Shown here: positions 17,251-26,143 of the stretch, one piece after another | Numbering within the stretch: the stretch's first letter is position 1 | Layout of the letters: each line of letters begins with the position of its first letter | Assembly (NCBI GenBank): GCA_902779785.1 | Contig: CACZDC010000001.1 | Span: forward strand, 248,001-312,000 | Direction of reading: 5' to 3' | DNA from: an uncultured Bacteroidia bacterium | GTDB taxonomy: Bacteria; Bacteroidota; Bacteroidia; Bacteroidales; UBA932 | DNA length: 64,000 nt | Position numbers and translations under genes: made by a program | The notes under the pieces: generated by a model | The model's database searches: none | What the model saw: only the letters and a program-made list of their open reading frames with translations | What the model was told of the DNA's origin: nothing

Positions 17251-20200
17251 ATGAAGACAAGATTTACCCTCATCACCCTCGCCATCGCGGCTCTTTCGCT
17301 TTCCTGCGTAAAAGAAAAATCACCCGAGGCGACACCTTCGGCAAATAAAGTCACTGTAAAAGTCTCCATTGCTGACACCAAGGTTTCCATGACCGAGGCT
17401 TCAGACCATAAGTCCATGGCTCTTGCCTGGCAGGATAACGATGCCATTTCGATCAATGGAGAGAATTTCACGATTAAGGACGGCTTTACCGCCCACGAGG
17501 CAGAGTTCGAAGGAACTGCACCTGCTTCCGATCCTTATACTATCATTTATCCCGGGAAGTATGCTTCCATAAGTGATTTCAACGCACGTTCATATGACGG
17601 CCAGGTACAGGACGGAAATTCCTCTACCGCCCATTTGGAGTACAATGCCGCCCTTGTCGGAGTAAGTTCTTATGCGGCTCCGAAGTTCGATCCTGACTGG
17701 GCTTCTGACTACGGCGGTTCTCTCGTTCAGAACGCAGTGGTTCAGATGAGGCTTCAACTCCCGGACGGAGCATCTGCGCCTACGGCCGTTGCTCTGGTCG
17801 CTTCCAACGCCATTTTCCCGACCACCAATGCGGGAGGCGCGTTCAGCAAGCAGATGGTCCTTTCAATGAAGAATGTCGTGCTGCCTGCCAATCGTATTGT
17901 CGAGGCCTACATGATGGTCTCCGCCGCAGGCGTGACCATTGCCGATGGTGAGGCGCTCACCGTTGCCGTGGTAACTCCGGACGCGACCTATGTCCGCGAG
18001 CTCACGCTTTCCTCCCAGACCTGGACCGGCGGAGGCCAGTACACACTCCAACTCAAGGATTTCAATGTGCATAACTTCGATATCAATACTGTGGCCGATC
18101 TGGAAATGTTCCGCGACGGCGTCAACAGCGGAGATATCCTCTGGCAAACCGTTCACGCAAATCTGACGACAGACCTCGACCTTTCTGGCGTAAGCAACTG
18201 GACTCCAATCGGAAACGGAACGTTCCTCAGCGCCAGTCCTTATACTGTTGCCGGAAATACCTTCCGTGGCGTATTTGACGGAGGAAACCATGTTCTGAAG
18301 AACTTCCAGATGAATGGCACTCCGGCTGAAAATGCTCCTTACGGATTCTTCGGTATTTTGGACGGCGCTACGGTTAAGAACCTCGTATTCGGCGCCGCTT
18401 CCGGAGACAGCGGATTCTTCAAGGTTACTCCTTCCGGTATTATGGAGGCGGGTAGAGTTGCCGGTCTCGCCTGTTGCTCAACCATCCAGAACGTTACCAA
18501 CTACAGCCCGATGAGCATCCTGGAGCACACTTCCTCTTCCGCGGCTTTCTTCGGCATGGTCGGTTATGCAATGGGAACTGCGGCAGGACGCTCTCACCTT
18601 GACAATGTGGACAACTACGGCGAAGTCAATGCCCATCACGGGAACAATACCGTCGCCGGCGCAACAGGTGTCCAGGTTGCCGGTATCGCCGGATTCAGCA
18701 ATACCACCAGTTCCGGAGTCAAGAACCTGATTGAGAACTGTGACAACTACGGCAATCTGACCTCGTCTACCGGCCGCCTTGCAGGTATCCTCGCGGCAGC
18801 AAACGCCCGCACCGTCATCAACAATTGTGTCAACCGCGGCAATATTTTGAATACCGGTGCCAATGCCCGTATCGCCGGTGTTTGCGTGATTCTCGGTGAC
18901 GATAGTTCCATGGCCGCTTGCTCCAACTATGGAAATGTCGTGGTTACCAAGAGCGACACTCACGTAGGCGGTCTGGTTTGCCTGACCAACAAGGACAACA
19001 TAACTGTCAGCGGCGGTGGAAACCATGGCCTTATCGTCGGTGATATAACTACTTACAGAGGAACTCTGATTGCAAATATCAATGCCTTTGCAAGTGTAGA
19101 CGGCCTTGTTGCCGGTGGCGCCGTGGCCAGCTACAATGGTGGCGATTATCAGTATATCGTACTGACTGATGCCAACTATATGAGTTACATCGGCAAGATT
19201 AAGTCCGGAAGCGAGTCCAAGGTGACCAACATAACTTTCGAGGCATGGGACGGCTATCCTGCAGCTAATGAGACGCTCATCTCCAATGCGACCGAACTCC
19301 TGGCCTTTGCCGCAAAAGTAAATGCAGGCGAATTCGCGGCCTCTGACGTTGCCAAACTCACCGCCGATATTGATTGCTCGTCCATAACCGACTGGACGCC
19401 GATTGGAAACTGTGCGATGACAGCCTGGAGCGCAACCGCACTTACACTTGATGCTTCCGGTAAGACATTCAAAGGTACCTTCGATGGTCAAAACCATTCC
19501 ATCAAGAATCTTGCGATGAACTTCGCTTCATCCGGCAGTTATGCCGCATACGGTTTCTTCGGCGTAATCGATGATGGCGCGACGGTCAAGAACTTGACCT
19601 TTGACGCCACCTGCTCGATGAATGTATCTGCGTCGTATGGAGCCTCCTTCGGCGTTCTGGCTGGCATCGTAACAGGTGCTACAATTGATAATATCAAGAA
19701 TTACGCTCCTGTAACCGGCGGCGGCACATCCTCGCTGGGGAACAATAATGCCGGACGTACGATGGTCGGCGCAATCATTGGTGAAGTCCATCCCAATACG
19801 CTGGCCGCCAATATAAGCAAACTCCACAATTATGCCGACATTGGTTCAGCCTCAGTGGAATTCTCGCGTGGCAACAATGCCGGCAACGGAGCCAATGGCT
19901 TTGAAGTAGGCGGTATCGCAGGGTTCTCAACCACGTCCACTACAAGCCTCCTTGCATACTTCTCCGATTGTGTCAATGATGGCAATATTTACACCAACGC
20001 TGGCAGATCTTCAGGCATTGTGGCTGGATGTAACCGCTATACAAAGCTTCTGAACTGTACCAACAACGGTGATATCACATCCTCCGTTAACGGTACCTTC
20101 CGTCTTGCCAATATTACCTGTATTGCAGGCGCAGGGTCCGTGTTGGATGGCTGTGTCAACACAGGAGACCTGATAGCCCTGAATTCCATCTCCGTCGCTG

Positions 20201-20499
20201 GCGTCGTATGCCTTATCAATGATGCCTCCGTCCAGATTAAGAACTGTGCCAGCCTTGACGCTACGATACTGGGCAAGAGCGTGAATATCAGTGGCAACCA
20301 GACTTACAATGGTGTTCTGTTTGGATATTGCAATGTGGCTGCCACATTCAGCAACTGTCGCATAAGCGGATACTTTGGCACTGCCACGGACAACAAAGTG
20401 GCACTGACTGCGTCGAACTACTTCCAGTTTGCCGGACAACGTGGCGCCAGTTGTGGCTCTTCTTGCAACGACACCAACATCACTTTCGCTACTGATTAA
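17251..20499 (+). CDS. Fimbrillin-like lipoprotein with two GLUG modules
   Basis: Lipoprotein of 1082 aa, Cys19 (AIAALSLSCVKEK). Residues about 25-255 are fimbrillin-like (LAWQDNDAISING, DPYTIIYPGKY). Two GLUG modules follow, about 265-660 (FDINTVADLEMFRDGVNSGD, closing SKVTNITFE) and about 665-1082 (ISNATELLAFAAKVNAGE, closing NDTNITFATD). The second resembles the last module of the 13622-17092 protein. No catalytic motif was seen. A surface-exposed extended binding protein is the likely role. Its stop overlaps the ATG of the broken phosphatase gene (TAATG). Confidence 0.8.
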   Translation: MKTRFTLITLAIAALSLSCVKEKSPEATPSANKVTVKVSIADTKVSMTEASDHKSMALAWQDNDAISINGENFTIKDGFTAHEAEFEGTAPASDPYTIIYPGKYASISDFNARSYDGQVQDGNSSTAHLEYNAALVGVSSYAAPKFDPDWASDYGGSLVQNAVVQMRLQLPDGASAPTAVALVASNAIFPTTNAGGAFSKQMVLSMKNVVLPANRIVEAYMMVSAAGVTIADGEALTVAVVTPDATYVRELTLSSQTWTGGGQYTLQLKDFNVHNFDINTVADLEMFRDGVNSGDILWQTVHANLTTDLDLSGVSNWTPIGNGTFLSASPYTVAGNTFRGVFDGGNHVLKNFQMNGTPAENAPYGFFGILDGATVKNLVFGAASGDSGFFKVTPSGIMEAGRVAGLACCSTIQNVTNYSPMSILEHTSSSAAFFGMVGYAMGTAAGRSHLDNVDNYGEVNAHHGNNTVAGATGVQVAGIAGFSNTTSSGVKNLIENCDNYGNLTSSTGRLAGILAAANARTVINNCVNRGNILNTGANARIAGVCVILGDDSSMAACSNYGNVVVTKSDTHVGGLVCLTNKDNITVSGGGNHGLIVGDITTYRGTLIANINAFASVDGLVAGGAVASYNGGDYQYIVLTDANYMSYIGKIKSGSESKVTNITFEAWDGYPAANETLISNATELLAFAAKVNAGEFAASDVAKLTADIDCSSITDWTPIGNCAMTAWSATALTLDASGKTFKGTFDGQNHSIKNLAMNFASSGSYAAYGFFGVIDDGATVKNLTFDATCSMNVSASYGASFGVLAGIVTGATIDNIKNYAPVTGGGTSSLGNNNAGRTMVGAIIGEVHPNTLAANISKLHNYADIGSASVEFSRGNNAGNGANGFEVGGIAGFSTTSTTSLLAYFSDCVNDGNIYTNAGRSSGIVAGCNRYTKLLNCTNNGDITSSVNGTFRLANITCIAGAGSVLDGCVNTGDLIALNSISVAGVVCLINDASVQIKNCASLDATILGKSVNISGNQTYNGVLFGYCNVAATFSNCRISGYFGTATDNKVALTASNYFQFAGQRGASCGSSCNDTNITFATD

Positions 20500-20903
20500 T
20501 GAGAAAAGCTCTTATATGTCTGATTGCGGGGATGGCGCTTGCCGCCATCTCCGCTTTCGGGCAAAAAGCCAGGGAACAGATTCAGCAGAATCCTCTTCGC
20601 GCGGGAGGAGTGTACTACATGTACGAATTCAAGGAGCATAAAGTTACTCCGCCGCCTAAGGGATACAAGCATGTCTACCTTAGCCATTACGGCCGTCACG
20701 GGGCGCGCTACCTTATGAATGCGACTCAGTATGAGCGCAGCGTCGGCGTGCTGGCTGCCGCCCATAAGTCCGGCGTTCTGACCGCTGAGGGCGAGAGGGT
20801 ATGGACCATAGCCTCGGAGTACTTTGAAAAGACTCGCCGTCACTGCCGACAACTACTTCAGCTTCGTCGGCCAGGCAAATGCCAACAATACGACAATCAC
20901 TAA
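20499..20903 (+). pseudogene. Truncated histidine acid phosphatase, fused out of frame to a GLUG gene tail
   Basis: The first 113 or so codons match the start of the intact phosphatase at 23292-24572, with the identical stretch SHYGRHGARYLMNATQYERS containing the catalytic RHG. Similarity stops near 20840, at CGCCGT. From there the DNA matches the 3' end of a GLUG gene in another frame, so the phosphatase frame runs on for 22 unrelated residues to a stop at 20903. The C-terminal half with the HD motif is missing, so it cannot be an active enzyme. The signal peptide (AAISAFGQ) is intact, so a short secreted fragment could be made. Confidence 0.85.
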
Positions 20904-20931
20904 AACGAATATTACTTTTGCGACAGATTAG
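20839..20931 (+). pseudogene. Remnant 3' end of a lost GLUG-module gene
   Basis: The frame gtc-act-gcc... encodes VTADNYFSFVGQ, then ANANNTTI, then TNITFATD and a stop (31 codons including stop). This is nearly the same as the last residues of the 13622-17092 protein (VTADNYFTFVGQ, ANANNTTI). It has no start of its own. It is the leftover end of another GLUG lipoprotein whose body was deleted when the locus was joined to the phosphatase fragment. GCCGT at 20836-20840 is shared by both parents and may be the junction. Confidence 0.8.
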
Positions 20932-23290
20932 TTTAACCTTCGTGCTTATCGTGTTTTCCGCACTCGTTTGGAGTTGCGGAAAACACGATGAACCCGGAGC
21001 CGGAAGTGGAGACAATGCCGTCGGAAGCCCGATAGAGGAGGTCAACGGCAGGGTCCGTTTTTACATCGCAGAAGGAAGCGGAGAGGCGAGAAAGGCTCTC
21101 GGTGCAGAGCCTATGTCCTTCAATTCTTCCACTCTGGTTGTAAACGGAGTGAGATATCAAGTTAAAAAGGACGCTGAAACGCCTTATATCGAGGTAGTTG
21201 CCAAGGCCGATAATGTCTACCGGGCCGTCCTGAGCAACGAGAACTCCCTGAAATGGATAGAAGGAAGCTCTGATATGGACCCGCAGATACCGTATTCCCA
21301 GTTCTGGAGCGGGACGCGGGCTGCTTTCAAGGATTACCCTCTTTTCGCCGAGTATTCTCCGGCTACGGGCAATGTCCTGAAATTCGACGACAAGTTCTCC
21401 GTGCTGGAACTGAAGATATCCGGTTCCGCCAGGATTTCTTCAGTCAAACTCTCGAGCGAGTCTGTGCCGCTTTGCGGAAAAGGGGAGCACAGTGACAGGG
21501 AAGTCGTCGTAAACTGCACAGAATCAGGGAAGTTCGTCTCCGTCAGCGGGAGCGTGAGCGTGCCGGTAGTCATCCGCAGCGGAGACTATTCCGGCGGCCT
21601 GGAGCTGAGGGTTTGCAGCGATGACCACAGGATGATGCAGAAAAAGATTCCCGCCTTCAGCGTCAAGCCGGGCGAGGTCCACAGCGAGTCCCTGGCCTGG
21701 GCGCCGGACGGGAGCCTGCTCTTTTTCGAGGGCTTCGACAATTTCGTGTGGGGCGGCGACATTATGGGCGGCGAAGGCTCCGACGGTTGGGCCCCGGACG
21801 GAAAATATATGGGAATGTATGACGGAGATAAGCGTGACGGATATGATGAAGCTCTGAACAGCATAGCGTACAATTACCCCGGAGGCGGTTATATCCAGGA
21901 TAACTGGAGCAGCGCCAACGGGAGTACGGTGGGTGATTCTCATCAGCTTTCAAAGTCCTATGTCCTCAGCCGCAACATTGCAGACTGGACTTATCTATTC
22001 CGCTGTCAGGAATACCACGGCCTGCTTGCAGTGGGCTGTGCCAACACGGACCGCGGAATCATGGCACTGCCGCCCTTGAGGAATGCAAAGGGAATGTTCG
22101 ATGTGAAGCTGAGTTTTAAATTCTGCGCCCGGAACGGTTTTGACGACGATCTGATGATTCAGGTGGCAAATGCCGGACACGTTTCCAACTGCCGTGTCGA
22201 CGGCCGCGTAGTTCCCGTGGAAAGCGGGTATAAGAACCGCAGCGGCAGTTCCCTGGTCGGAGGCAGCCGTTTCACTATCCCTGTCTCCGCGTCCGCAGCC
22301 AAGCACTGGCAGGAGGTGGAAGTGAACATAAACGGAATCACCGACGCCAGCAGCATCTCCCTTGCCGGGAATTCCACTTCTTCTGGAGTCCACGGTTTCT
22401 ATGTCGACGACATAGCCGTAAAGGCGGTCTCCGGGAGCGCGAAGAAGGGTAATCTGCGCCTGATGTATATGAATATCCAGAACGGGATGTGGGCCGACCA
22501 GCAGAACAATTACGACAACTTCGTGGCTTTCGTCAAGAAGTATGATCCGGACATCTGTGTCTGGTGCGAGGCCGCGTCGCTTTTCAAAAACGGCTCGGAC
22601 ACATACTCTTCTTCGTCGGAACGCTTCCTGCCGAACGGATGGTCTCAGTTGATTCCCCGTTATGGCCACAGCTATGGCGCAGCCACGACCAACAGGGATG
22701 GCTATCCTCAGTTTGTCTCGTCGAAGTACAAGGTCAATGCCGTTTCGCGGCTCGGCGACCCTGTCGCCCACGGCGCAGGACATTTCACCCTCACTTTCAA
22801 CGGGAAGAAGATAAACATCGTCACAGCCCACCTCTGGCCGCTTAACTCGAGTGTCAACAATATTTCTCCGGAGGACGACAGGCGCCGTGAAAATGAGATG
22901 AAGTACATAGTCGGCAACACTGTCAACAATCCCTCCCTTTCCGGCGAGGAATACTGGATATTCCTGGGCGATATGAATTCCCCTTCCCCGAAAGACGAGG
23001 AGGTCTACGGCTACGGCCTTGAAAATACAAAGTATCTCGCGCAGAAAGTGATGCTTGAGACGACTTCTCTCAAAGACCTGATCGCCGACAGGTATCCCGC
23101 CCCGCAGTTCGTGGCAAGCACATACGGCACGGACCGCAGGGACTACATCTACCTCTCATCGCAGTTGCTTCAGTCCGTGACGAGGGCTTCCGTATTTACC
23201 GACAGTTTCACGCCTGGTACAAGGACCGGTATCTCCAATTTCTCGATGCCTTCCGACCACCGTCCGTTCATAGTCGATTTCAATTTATAG
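20879..23290 (+). CDS. Lipoprotein with beta-sandwich region and C-terminal EEP phosphodiesterase domain
   Basis: 803 aa from the ATG at 20879. The signal peptide ends VFSALVWSCGKHD. An in-frame TTG at 20918 would begin exactly at a good signal peptide (RQISLTFVLIVFSALVWSC) and may be the true start; either way the start overlaps the GLUG remnant. Residues about 35-280 are unassigned, and about 285-520 look like a jelly-roll domain (LLFFEGFDNFVWGGDIMG). The EEP domain covers about 525-803 with YMNIQNGMW, CVWCEA, GDMNSP and SDHRPFIV. It shares WNIQNGMW-type and DPDICVW segments with the 12660-13622 protein but has an added binding region. Probable role: surface phosphodiesterase or phosphatase of the locus. 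Confidence 0.82.
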   Translation: MPTIRQSLKRILLLRQISLTFVLIVFSALVWSCGKHDEPGAGSGDNAVGSPIEEVNGRVRFYIAEGSGEARKALGAEPMSFNSSTLVVNGVRYQVKKDAETPYIEVVAKADNVYRAVLSNENSLKWIEGSSDMDPQIPYSQFWSGTRAAFKDYPLFAEYSPATGNVLKFDDKFSVLELKISGSARISSVKLSSESVPLCGKGEHSDREVVVNCTESGKFVSVSGSVSVPVVIRSGDYSGGLELRVCSDDHRMMQKKIPAFSVKPGEVHSESLAWAPDGSLLFFEGFDNFVWGGDIMGGEGSDGWAPDGKYMGMYDGDKRDGYDEALNSIAYNYPGGGYIQDNWSSANGSTVGDSHQLSKSYVLSRNIADWTYLFRCQEYHGLLAVGCANTDRGIMALPPLRNAKGMFDVKLSFKFCARNGFDDDLMIQVANAGHVSNCRVDGRVVPVESGYKNRSGSSLVGGSRFTIPVSASAAKHWQEVEVNINGITDASSISLAGNSTSSGVHGFYVDDIAVKAVSGSAKKGNLRLMYMNIQNGMWADQQNNYDNFVAFVKKYDPDICVWCEAASLFKNGSDTYSSSSERFLPNGWSQLIPRYGHSYGAATTNRDGYPQFVSSKYKVNAVSRLGDPVAHGAGHFTLTFNGKKINIVTAHLWPLNSSVNNISPEDDRRRENEMKYIVGNTVNNPSLSGEEYWIFLGDMNSPSPKDEEVYGYGLENTKYLAQKVMLETTSLKDLIADRYPAPQFVASTYGTDRRDYIYLSSQLLQSVTRASVFTDSFTPGTRTGISNFSMPSDHRPFIVDFNL

Positions 23291-23291
23291 A

Positions 23292-24572
23292 ATGCTGAAA
23301 AGATTCGCCCTTCCGCTGATTGCGCTGTTCATTTCCCTTCCGCTCTTCTCCCAGAGAGCAAGGGAAATGATTCGTCAGAATCCTCTCCGTGCCGGGGGCG
23401 TGTACTATATGTACGAGTTCAAGGAGCATAAGTCTACTCCTCCGCCGAAGGGCTACAAGCCAGTGTATCTTAGCCATTACGGCCGCCACGGAGCGCGCTA
23501 CCTGATGAATGCGACTCAGTATGAGCGCAGCGTCGGAGTGCTGGATTCCGCCCATAAGGCCGCTGTGCTGACGGCGGAGGGAGAGAGGGTATGGGCCATA
23601 GCCTCGGAGTACTTTGAAAAGACTTGCCGTAACCGCTATGGGGACCTGTCGCCGCTCGGCTGGGAACAGCATACCAGAATTGCGCAGGAAGTCTATAAGG
23701 ACAACCGGGCGCTTTTCCGCCGCCGTCCGCCGGTCCGTGCCGGGTCCTCTCAGACGCCGCGCAGTATCGTGTCCATGGCTGCTTTCTGCCAGAGCCTGCT
23801 GAAGATCGACTCGAAACTGGAAATCAGCCAGGCGGCCGCAAGTTACGAAATGGACGAGATGTGCCCCCATCACGAGTCCAATCCGTGGCGCTCAAACGGA
23901 AAGGAGCCGGGTTATTTTGCCCGCAAGGATCCCTGGGGCACGGACCTCAAGGCTTTCATCGAAAAGAGGCTGGACTACAGGGCGGTCTGCGCCCGGCTTT
24001 TCAAAGATCCGGGTTTTCTGAAATCCTTCCGAGGCGAGCGGGCTTTCGTGCTGGACTTTTTCAACCTGGTTTTTGATATGCAGTGCACTCCGACCGATAA
24101 GAGCCTGCTGGATGTTTTCACGGAGGATGAGATCTATGCCCTCTGGGAGACGGACAATTACATCTACTGGGTGGCGAACGCTCCTGGAGGCTCGATGAGG
24201 GATTATCCGGCGCTGGTCCATATGGTCGAGGACGCCGACAGGGTTCTCGCCGGGGGAAGGCCTGAGGTGCGTCTGCGTTTCGGGCACGACACGGTCATCC
24301 TTTTCCTGCTTTCTGCCTTCGGGGCAGACGGAATGGACATAATCCCATCTTCGGCGGACGGTATCAGCGAGACCTGGTTCAATTTCCGCTCGCCGATGGC
24401 TTCCACCATCTACCTGCTGTTCTGCCGCAACAAGGAAGGCAGTGTATTATTCAAACTGGTGGTCAACTCAGACGAGGCCTCGCTGCCTCTGAAGGCTGTT
24501 TCCGGACCCTGGTACTCCTGGGACGAAATGAAGTCTTTGCTCTCGCTCCGCTTCGCCGCTTTTAATTTATAA
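23292..24572 (+). CDS. Histidine acid phosphatase (MINPP/phytase-like), secreted
   Basis: 426 aa with a type I signal peptide (FISLPLFSQ). It carries the branch-2 histidine phosphatase motif HYGRHGARY (Arg65-His66-Gly67) and the distal proton-donor HD in RFGHDT (His332-Asp333). Length fits Bacteroidetes inositol-phosphate phosphatases of the MINPP type; the Bacteroides enzyme studied has HAE instead of HD, so this one is closer to HD-type acid phosphatases. It removes phosphate from small phosphoesters, possibly inositol phosphates, in the periplasm. It is the last gene of the operon, one base after the EEP gene stop, and is followed by a terminator. It is the intact relative of the fragment at 20499. 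Confidence 0.88.
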   Translation: MLKRFALPLIALFISLPLFSQRAREMIRQNPLRAGGVYYMYEFKEHKSTPPPKGYKPVYLSHYGRHGARYLMNATQYERSVGVLDSAHKAAVLTAEGERVWAIASEYFEKTCRNRYGDLSPLGWEQHTRIAQEVYKDNRALFRRRPPVRAGSSQTPRSIVSMAAFCQSLLKIDSKLEISQAAASYEMDEMCPHHESNPWRSNGKEPGYFARKDPWGTDLKAFIEKRLDYRAVCARLFKDPGFLKSFRGERAFVLDFFNLVFDMQCTPTDKSLLDVFTEDEIYALWETDNYIYWVANAPGGSMRDYPALVHMVEDADRVLAGGRPEVRLRFGHDTVILFLLSAFGADGMDIIPSSADGISETWFNFRSPMASTIYLLFCRNKEGSVLFKLVVNSDEASLPLKAVSGPWYSWDEMKSLLSLRFAAFNL

Positions 24573-24628
24573 AAATCAAGAATTAGATGTAACAAAATAC
24601 TAGCGTCAAGCCGTCTTCTCTCCTTTAT

Positions 24629-24661
24629 GCCTCCGGTCGAAACCGGGGGCAAATTTTTTTT
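24629..24661 (+). terminator. Rho-independent terminator of the SusCD operon
   Basis: A 9-bp stem (GCCTCCGGT 24629-24637 with ACCGGGGGC 24642-24650, one T-G pair) closes a CGAA tetraloop and is followed by AAATTTTTTTT. It lies 57 bp after the phosphatase stop and before the rplP promoter, so it separates the two units. Confidence 0.88.
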
Positions 24662-24746
24662 GTGCAAATGTGGAAGTCGCTGATATTTCGGGAACTTAGC
24701 TATCAAAAACCGCGGTCGAAAAATTCGAAAAAAATTGTAATTTCTC

Positions 24747-24776
24747 TTGCAAATTGAAAAAAGTTTCGTAACTTTG
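24747..24776 (+). promoter_or_regulatory. Promoter of the ribosomal protein operon
   Basis: A -33 TTG (24747-24749) lies 19 bp before a -7 box TAACTTTG (24769-24776), a full match to the Bacteroidetes housekeeping promoter. The predicted leader before rplP is about 80 nt. This shows that rplP begins a transcription unit here instead of being read from rpsC. Confidence 0.8.
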
Positions 24777-24864
24777 CATTCCCGAAATTGGAGCAAAAGG
24801 CACCCAACCAGCTGAGTTTCAATTAGTTAGGGGTAAATAAGGAAATTATTAAAGCATTACAACA

Positions 24865-25287
24865 ATGTTACAGCCTAAAAGAACAAAATTCAGAAGGGAA
24901 CAGAAAAACCGTATGAAGGGCAATGCCACCCGTGGCAACCAGCTCGCGTTCGGTTCTTTCGGTCTTAAGAATCTCGAAAACTGCTGGCTCACCGCCCAGC
25001 AGATTGAGGCTGCCCGTCAGGCTATCTCCCGCCGTATGAACCGTGAGGGTCAGATATGGATCCGTGTCTTCCCTTGCAAGCCGTTCACCGCAAAGCCTCT
25101 CGATACCCGTATGGGTAAAGGTAAGGGTGATCCTCAGGGATTCGTTGCTCCGGTCACTCCCGGTCGCATCCTCTTCGAAGCCGAGGGCGTGTCCCTCGCG
25201 ACCGCCAAGGAAGCAATGCGCCTTGCAGCCAACAAGCTCCCGGTCGCTACCAAATTTGTCGTCCGCAGGGACTATGTTGAAGAATAA
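24865..25287 (+). CDS. rplP: 50S ribosomal protein L16
   Basis: 140 aa, full length for the family, opening [19 protein letters not shown] with the typical GGR-rich core ([11 protein letters not shown]). L16 sits near the aminoacyl-tRNA site of the large subunit. It is normally preceded by rpsC, but here it is the first gene after its own promoter. The gene follows a leader of about 80 nt and leads directly into rpmC 18 bp later. Confidence 0.98.
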   Translation: MLQPKRTKFRREQKNRMKGNATRGNQLAFGSFGLKNLENCWLTAQQIEAARQAISRRMNREGQIWIRVFPCKPFTAKPLDTRMGKGKGDPQGFVAPVTPGRILFEAEGVSLATAKEAMRLAANKLPVATKFVVRRDYVEE

Positions 25288-25305
25288 TCAGTTGGAGGAA
25301 AGAAA

Positions 25306-25503
25306 ATGAAAGTATCAGAAGTACGTGAGATGTCCATTGCAGATCTCCGCGACCGCATCGAGGTCGAGAAGAGCAATCTCGACACTATGAAACTGAACCA
25401 CACTATCTCTCCGCTGGAGGATACGTCAAAAATCAGAAAAACACGCCAGGATATTGCCCGTATGATCACTATCCTTGCCGAGAAAGAAAAACAGCAGAAC
25501 TAA
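25306..25503 (+). CDS. rpmC: 50S ribosomal protein L29
   Basis: 65 aa, two long helices, opening [19 protein letters not shown] and ending with a Lys/Gln-rich tail. L29 lies at the exit of the peptide tunnel, next to the site where SRP and trigger factor dock. GGAGG at 25294-25298 stands 7 bp before the start; such Shine-Dalgarno sequences are unusual in Bacteroidetes. rpsQ follows 2 bp later. Confidence 0.97.
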   Translation: MKVSEVREMSIADLRDRIEVEKSNLDTMKLNHTISPLEDTSKIRKTRQDIARMITILAEKEKQQN

Positions 25504-25505
25504 TT

Positions 25506-25760
25506 ATGGAAAGAAATCTTCGTAAGGAAAGGATCGGCGTAGTGGTCAGCGACAAGATGGACAAGACCATCGTCGTCAAGGTCGAGCGTCACGAGAAACA
25601 TCCCATCTACGGGAAGTTCGTGAAGAAATCCACAAAGTTCGTCGCCGAGGATGCCAACAACGAGTGTGGTATCGGCGATACGGTCCGCATAATGGAGACC
25701 CGTCCCCTGTCTAAGACCAAGAACTGGAGGTTAGTTGAAATCATTGAAAAAGCCAAGTAA
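25506..25760 (+). CDS. rpsQ: 30S ribosomal protein S17
   Basis: 84 aa, an OB-fold protein with the typical core [18 protein letters not shown] and [14 protein letters not shown]. It binds 16S rRNA early in small-subunit assembly. The length is normal, and it lies two bases after rpmC and two before rplN, as is usual in the spc cluster. Confidence 0.98.
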   Translation: MERNLRKERIGVVVSDKMDKTIVVKVERHEKHPIYGKFVKKSTKFVAEDANNECGIGDTVRIMETRPLSKTKNWRLVEIIEKAK

Positions 25761-25762
25761 TT

Positions 25763-26128
25763 ATGATACAGCAGGAATCACGTTTACAGGTTGCTGATAA
25801 CAGCGGTGCGAAGGAAGTCCTCTGCATCCGTGTTCTCGGCGGTACCCGTCACCGTTACGCCTCCATCGGCGAAACGATCGTAGTGACGGTCAAGAGCGCC
25901 ATCCCCGGCGGTGAAATCAAGAAAGGCACCGTCACCAAGGCAGTGGTTGTCCGCACCAAGAAAGAAATCCGTCGCGCTGACGGAAGTTATATCCGTTTCG
26001 ATGACAATGCTTGCGTTCTGCTGAACGGCGCCGGCGAACTTCGCGGCACCCGTATCTTCGGCCCCGTGGCCCGCGAACTCCGCGAGAACTATATGAAGAT
26101 TGTTTCACTTGCACCGGAGGTCCTTTAA
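25763..26128 (+). CDS. rplN: 50S ribosomal protein L14
   Basis: 121 aa, normal length, opening [19 protein letters not shown], the strongly conserved L14 start, and ending SLAPEVL. It lies at the subunit interface of the large subunit. It is followed by rplX after 15 bp. Confidence 0.98.
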   Translation: MIQQESRLQVADNSGAKEVLCIRVLGGTRHRYASIGETIVVTVKSAIPGGEIKKGTVTKAVVVRTKKEIRRADGSYIRFDDNACVLLNGAGELRGTRIFGPVARELRENYMKIVSLAPEVL

Positions 26129-26143
26129 TAAAGAGTACGCGAT

